DNA from: Flavobacterium filum DSM 17961
GTDB taxonomy: Bacteria; Bacteroidota; Bacteroidia; Flavobacteriales; Flavobacteriaceae
DNA length: 64,000 nt
Assembly: GCF_000425465.1 (NCBI RefSeq)
Contig: NZ_KE384381.1
Span: forward strand, 308,929-372,928
Reading direction: 5' to 3'
The notes below the pieces were generated by a model that ran no database searches, had not been told where the DNA came from, and saw only the letters and a list, made by a program, of their open reading frames with translations. Of this stretch, positions 60,345 through 64,000 are shown in pieces. Numbering within the stretch: the stretch's first letter is position 1; each line of letters begins with the position of its first letter. The translations under genes and the position numbers were made by a program.

Positions 60345-62099
60345 TTATAATGGAACTTTAAAAACGGTACGTAATCCGTTTTGGGTTTTTATATTTAAAG
60401 TTCCTTTCATTGCCTCCACTCTTTTTTGGATGTTTTTCAACCCATTCCCAAAAACATTTTCTTTCTTAATTCCAATACCGTTATCATGGATAGTTATTTG
60501 AATTTGCTTAGATGAAACTAAATCCATATTCAGTCCTATTTTGGTTGCCTGAGCATGTTTGAGGGAATTATTCAGTACTTCTTTTATGGCATAAAATAAG
60601 TTCTTTCTTAAATGACCATTCATTTTTATTGAATCACTCTCTTTGATGGTTGAGCTAAATGAAAATTCGATAGGTGTTTGTTCGAAAAGTGTTGCACCAT
60701 ACATTTTTACATATTCCGAAAAATGTTGTAGTGTGTTCTGTTCCGTATTTAAAGACCAAATAAATGTATTCAAACGCTGTGAAATTTCTTTTCCGGTATG
60801 ATTAATTTTGGAGGCTAAAATTTTTTGCTTATCGGAGGCGTCTTCATTTTTCATCATTAAATCCGCATGAATGAGGATGCTGCTTAGTCCGCTACCTATA
60901 TCGTCATGCAAATCTTTACTGATTTCGTTTTTTTGTTGTAATAAGGTTTTTTGAATTTTATTTTTTCTTCTGATAATGATGATGATTAACGATAAAATAA
61001 TTACAAAAAGTAAGGCAACAATTAATTGAAGGATGGCAAATTTTCGTTGTTTTTGCAATTCTTCTACTTGCAACAAAAGTAATTTATTTTCGCTTTTGGC
61101 ATATTGTTCTGAAATGTTTTGAATGTTTATGTTTCCTTTTAGTCTAGTCTCTTCATTGATTTGAATTAGTTTTTCCTGTACTACAGAAACCTTCTCCATT
61201 TGCTTATTTCTTTTGAAAACCTCCAAAGCAATCGAATAAAAATAATGCTGAAACGTTGCATTAATAATTTTTTGATTGATGAGTACCAATCCTGCTTCAA
61301 ACCATCGATTATATTCAATTGGATTATTTTCAAAACATTGCATTAAATAACCATAGTTTAGCAAAACAATATCAAAGTACTCACTTTTTTGTGCAGAAAG
61401 AATACTCTTTTGAAAATAGAAAACCGCACTGTCTGTTTTCTTTTCTTGTAAATAAATTTGACCAAATGTTTGTTCCGTGTTTGGTATACCTCTTTTACTG
61501 TTGGAAATTTTGGCATATTGATAAGCTTTCTCGTTGTACCAGGCAGCGGAATCCGTTTGTTTTAATTTTAATTTTAATTGTGCAATATTATTGAAAATGT
61601 GTTCTTGTTGAATGATGCTTCTCATGCTTTTCTTATTGACCTTAATCGGTTGGAAATCCCTTGCCTTCCAAAGCGATTTTTCGGCAGATTTCAATTCATT
61701 CATTTCTATTTGGTTGATTCCTTTAAAGAAATAACCATTAGCCGTCCACAAACTATCCTTTAGTTGTTTTGCTTTTTGTATAGCTTTATCCCCTTCGTTT
61801 GTGCCAAATTGAAATAATCCATCGTAGTAAAAAAGTTCTGATTGAAGACTGTGAATAAAAACAATAGTAGTATCTGACTGTTTGGGAGATATCAAATCTT
61901 TTGTGTGATTTAACCATTTTTGGGAAGCTTGAATATCATCTGTTTCCAAATAATGTTCTGCCAACAGGAATGATTTGGCAATTTTGCAATCTGCTGTTTT
62001 GCAGTTTTTAAGTTCTTGTATTTTATTTTTTTCAGAAACGTTTTGAGCTTTTCCAAGAGCGAAAATCAATACTAAAAACACGTTTAAAAAAATTTTCAT
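60345..62099 (-). CDS. TPR-containing sensor histidine kinase (NarL/LuxR partner type)
   Basis: 584 residues. Signal peptide MKIFLNVFLVLIFALGKAQ, periplasmic helical TPR-like region about 30-340, one transmembrane helix about 357-380 (LQLIVALLFVIILSLIIIII), HisKA_3 box KDLHDDIGSGLSSILIHAD with phospho-acceptor His398, and HATPase_c with EVLNNSLKHAQATKIG and DNGIGIKKENVFGNGLKNI. Senses an unknown periplasmic signal and phosphorylates the response regulator encoded 9 bases upstream. Placed between two fibre genes. Confidence 0.92.
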   Translation of the reverse strand: MKIFLNVFLVLIFALGKAQNVSEKNKIQELKNCKTADCKIAKSFLLAEHYLETDDIQASQKWLNHTKDLISPKQSDTTIVFIHSLQSELFYYDGLFQFGTNEGDKAIQKAKQLKDSLWTANGYFFKGINQIEMNELKSAEKSLWKARDFQPIKVNKKSMRSIIQQEHIFNNIAQLKLKLKQTDSAAWYNEKAYQYAKISNSKRGIPNTEQTFGQIYLQEKKTDSAVFYFQKSILSAQKSEYFDIVLLNYGYLMQCFENNPIEYNRWFEAGLVLINQKIINATFQHYFYSIALEVFKRNKQMEKVSVVQEKLIQINEETRLKGNINIQNISEQYAKSENKLLLLQVEELQKQRKFAILQLIVALLFVIILSLIIIIIRRKNKIQKTLLQQKNEISKDLHDDIGSGLSSILIHADLMMKNEDASDKQKILASKINHTGKEISQRLNTFIWSLNTEQNTLQHFSEYVKMYGATLFEQTPIEFSFSSTIKESDSIKMNGHLRKNLFYAIKEVLNNSLKHAQATKIGLNMDLVSSKQIQITIHDNGIGIKKENVFGNGLKNIQKRVEAMKGTLNIKTQNGLRTVFKVPL

Positions 62100-62108
62100 A
62101 TCCTTATT

Positions 62109-62735
62109 TTAGCGTTTTAAAAATAGATTTACCGCTTCAACTCTTGTATTGACATGTAACTTTTCATAAATATTTTGAATGTGTTTTCTGACCGTCCCTA
62201 CACTAATCTCCAAAACTGCGGCTACTTCCTTGTTCATTTGTCCTTTGGCCAACAATTCCAGAATTTCCTTTTCTCTGGAAGTTAACGATTCCGTTAATTT
62301 GTTTTGCGATTCCATTTTAGAAAAACTGGCTACTACTTTTCGGGCAATACTACTACTCATGGGGCTTCCACCTTCAAATAACTCATCTAATGCTCCGATT
62401 ATTTTGGCTGGTCCTTCTGTTTTGAGAATATAGCCACTGGCTCCTGCTTCCAGACTTTGAAAAATTTTAGCATCATCTTCATAAGAAGTACACATTAAAA
62501 CGAATATGTGCGGACAAGCATTTTTTAATTTATTCACACAAATAATTCCGTTTTCACCGGGTAAATTTATATCCATTAAAACGGCATCCACATCCAAAGT
62601 GGGTAATTCTTTTAACGCCAATTCGGCGTTTTCGAAACTTCCGGCTAATTCATATTGATCCGTAAATTGAATCATCATGCCCAATGCCTCTCGCAAATCG
62701 TGGTCATCTTCTACTATCCCAATTCGTTTTTTCAT
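62109..62735 (-). CDS. NarL/FixJ family response regulator
   Basis: 208 residues from ATG at 62735. Receiver domain: acidic pocket EDDHD (9-13), phospho-acceptor Asp55 in VLMDINLPGENG, Thr83 and Lys105; then a LuxR-type HTH (SLTSREKEILELLAKGQMNKEVAAVLEISVGTVRKHIQNI in pieces). Phosphorylation should activate DNA binding. Precedes the kinase gene with a 9-base gap, forming a two-gene operon. Likely targets are adjacent fibre genes, by position only. Confidence 0.93.
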   Translation of the reverse strand: MKKRIGIVEDDHDLREALGMMIQFTDQYELAGSFENAELALKELPTLDVDAVLMDINLPGENGIICVNKLKNACPHIFVLMCTSYEDDAKIFQSLEAGASGYILKTEGPAKIIGALDELFEGGSPMSSSIARKVVASFSKMESQNKLTESLTSREKEILELLAKGQMNKEVAAVLEISVGTVRKHIQNIYEKLHVNTRVEAVNLFLKR

Positions 62736-62808
62736 GCGTTTAGAATTACTAAGCAATATTAAAAATAGTAAATCTTTTTTTAAATACGTAATTGTGCGTA
62801 TAAAAAAG

Positions 62809-62861
62809 ATCCCCTTCCGCAAACCACTACCGGAAGGGGATCAACCACTAAAACTAAATTT
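62809..62861 (-). terminator. Hairpin-plus-tail terminator after the second fibre gene (copy B)
   Basis: Stem ATCCCCTTCCG / CGGAAGGGGAT (62809-62819 / 62831-62841), 11-base loop, minus-strand T-run, preceded by the same AAATTTAGTTTTAGTGGTTG tail as copy A; differs from copy A only in the loop. Confidence 0.88.
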
Positions 62862-62865
62862 TTGT

Positions 62866-64000
62866 TTAAGGATCAATAACGGTTAATAAACGGTGGTGTA
62901 ATATAGTTGTTCCTGCTTCCGTTCCATCAAGAACTACCAGAGAGCGAATTACATCACCGGTAATAAAAGGGTTGTTACCGGTTGGTAAGTATTGTATGGA
63001 AACCGTTTGACTTATTCCGGCTTGAACCGTAATTGGAAATTTAAAATCCACATTCCAGTGGCCAATATTTGCAGCACTTGTTACTGTATTTACCATGGTA
63101 AAAAATGGACGAACTAATGTCCCATTGAGTACTAAACCAAAATTCAAGGGGGCACTTTCAACATTTGTACTTTGTAAAAAATTGGAGAAAACTGACCCAG
63201 AAGCATTAAAGTTCACTACCACCATATTATTGGTGGGAGTAAAAGTTAAAGTCATTTGAGCAATTGTTTGAGGACCGGAACCGACTGTATAAATTGAATT
63301 AGTTGTACCCACAGCTGTATAATATCTCGTTTTATTTTCATTTCCTAAACGAGCCCATTTTGTATTGTCCCAATAATAAAATCCCGGTACTACCTCATTT
63401 GGAGTTGTTCCGGCTGAAGCAGTATTATACACTAACGTACTTTCCAGAATTGCACCTCCATTTGGATTTATAATAGGTGAAGCTACATTTGAAGCTGTCA
63501 ATGCCACTCTTGGAATTAATACTCCTCTATTGTTTGCATTAAGGTCTAAGATTCCATTTGGAGTTGTAGTTCCAATACCTAAATTTCCATTATTCGTTAA
63601 AGTCATTCGAGTAAAATTACCCCCTGTTCGGAATTGGAATCCATTTAATGTACTTGTGTTATTAAAAATTAAACTTGCTCCAATAGAACTTGCATTCGTT
63701 CCAAAAAGCAACCCATTTTCCGCTGTTGACGGAGTTAAAAAATGTTGAAATACATTTCCGTTACTTTCTACCACAACACCTGCATTGGCATTTGATGTAG
63801 CACCGCTTGCTCCATTGGCAACATGGAGTCTTCTAGCCGGAGCTACCGTTCCAATTCCAAGGTTACCGGTATTTGTCAAGGTCATACGTGTAAAATTGCC
63901 CCCCGCTCTAAATTGAAAACCGTCAGGGTTACTAACATTATTGTAAATTATTCCAGACCCAAGAGAATTAGTATCAGTACCAAACAATAAGCCGTTTTCA
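62866..64000 (-). CDS. Second fibre-type repeat protein, 5' end beyond the window
   Basis: At least 377 residues, open at the window edge; no start is needed since the reading continues (ENGLLFGTDTN) at the last base. Two repeat units of about 93 residues with ENGLLFGT, GFQFRAGGNFTRMTLTNTG and NLGIGT-x-P-RLHV, the pattern of bacteroidetal and phage tail-fibre-like proteins; then NRGVLIPRVALT, FYYWDNTKWARLGNENK as in the first fibre's N-terminal region, and a unique beta-rich C-terminal domain of about 150 residues. Lacks both S74 and T9SS tails. Confidence 0.8.
   Translation of the reverse strand, partial: ENGLLFGTDTNSLGSGIIYNNVSNPDGFQFRAGGNFTRMTLTNTGNLGIGTVAPARRLHVANGASGATSNANAGVVVESNGNVFQHFLTPSTAENGLLFGTNASSIGASLIFNNTSTLNGFQFRTGGNFTRMTLTNNGNLGIGTTTPNGILDLNANNRGVLIPRVALTASNVASPIINPNGGAILESTLVYNTASAGTTPNEVVPGFYYWDNTKWARLGNENKTRYYTAVGTTNSIYTVGSGPQTIAQMTLTFTPTNNMVVVNFNASGSVFSNFLQSTNVESAPLNFGLVLNGTLVRPFFTMVNTVTSAANIGHWNVDFKFPITVQAGISQTVSIQYLPTGNNPFITGDVIRSLVVLDGTEAGTTILHHRLLTVIDP

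Noticed and set aside
62866..64000. Prophage tail-fibre module
   Set aside because: No capsid, terminase, baseplate or lysis genes; signal peptides and a two-component system point to cellular surface proteins.

Overview
This is a 64 kb stretch of an AT-rich chromosome from a member of the Bacteroidota, most likely Flavobacteriaceae and Flavobacterium or a close relative. The support is direct: almost no Shine-Dalgarno sequences, many gene starts preceded by the Bacteroidota -7 element TAnnTTTG (several with TTTG 18-21 bases upstream), a type IX secretion (T9SS) sorting tail on a secreted protein, an ExbB-X-ExbD-ExbD operon next to a PorT-like barrel, DUF3098 behind ftsX, and proteins typical of the family (DUF5686, DUF4476). 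It reads as ordinary chromosome: no integrase, transposase, phage structural operon or CRISPR array was seen.

Layout. 0-8.3 kb: start of pckA, a DUF423 membrane protein, a saccharopine-dehydrogenase-like enzyme, an Lrp regulator, a zinc membrane peptidase, an outer-membrane protein and leuS. 8.4-12.9 kb: ftsX-DUF3098-uppP-truB, then a small ParD/ParE-type toxin-antitoxin pair coupled to a secreted NlpC/P60-like hydrolase, then a thioredoxin-like gene. 13-24 kb: patatin, pyrH-frr, DUF5686, an MMPL/RND transporter, asnS-rpoN and a membrane protein. 24-30 kb (minus strand): PorT-like barrel, the exbB/exbD operon that powers TonB-type transport, tRNA-Ser(GGA), ansA, an acyltransferase and tatD. 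30-33.4 kb: a retropepsin-like protease with a T9SS cargo, DUF4476 and a small lipoprotein. 33.4-40.7 kb: sucB/sucA of 2-oxoglutarate dehydrogenase, envelope proteins and a polyprenyl synthase. 40.8-47.1 kb: tetR-tolC-MFP-RND, a complete self-regulated tripartite efflux operon. 47-55.8 kb: aspS, a cold-shock protein, a RES/Xre toxin-antitoxin pair, GNAT, umuC-umuD and DUF808. 55.9-64 kb (minus strand): two long secreted fibre-type proteins (one with YadA-like head repeats and an S74 self-cleaving chaperone domain) flanking a TPR histidine kinase/response regulator pair; the second fibre gene runs off the window.

Most intriguing parts. (1) leuS carries an AT-rich insertion of about 50 residues just before KMSKS, two short stretches of dispersed intergenic repeat read in frame, and a third repeat type in its leader. 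(2) The fibre / two-component / fibre block at the right end ends two of its transcription units with an almost identical 53-54 base hairpin-plus-tail. (3) A 19-base repeat forms a perfect inverted repeat between sucA and sucB and occurs identically inside the leuS coding sequence. Short dispersed repeat families fill many intergenic gaps, especially at 38.5-39.6, 48.2-48.6, 51.0 and 54.3-55.8 kb.

Functions are from reading motifs, length and context; no database search was run.
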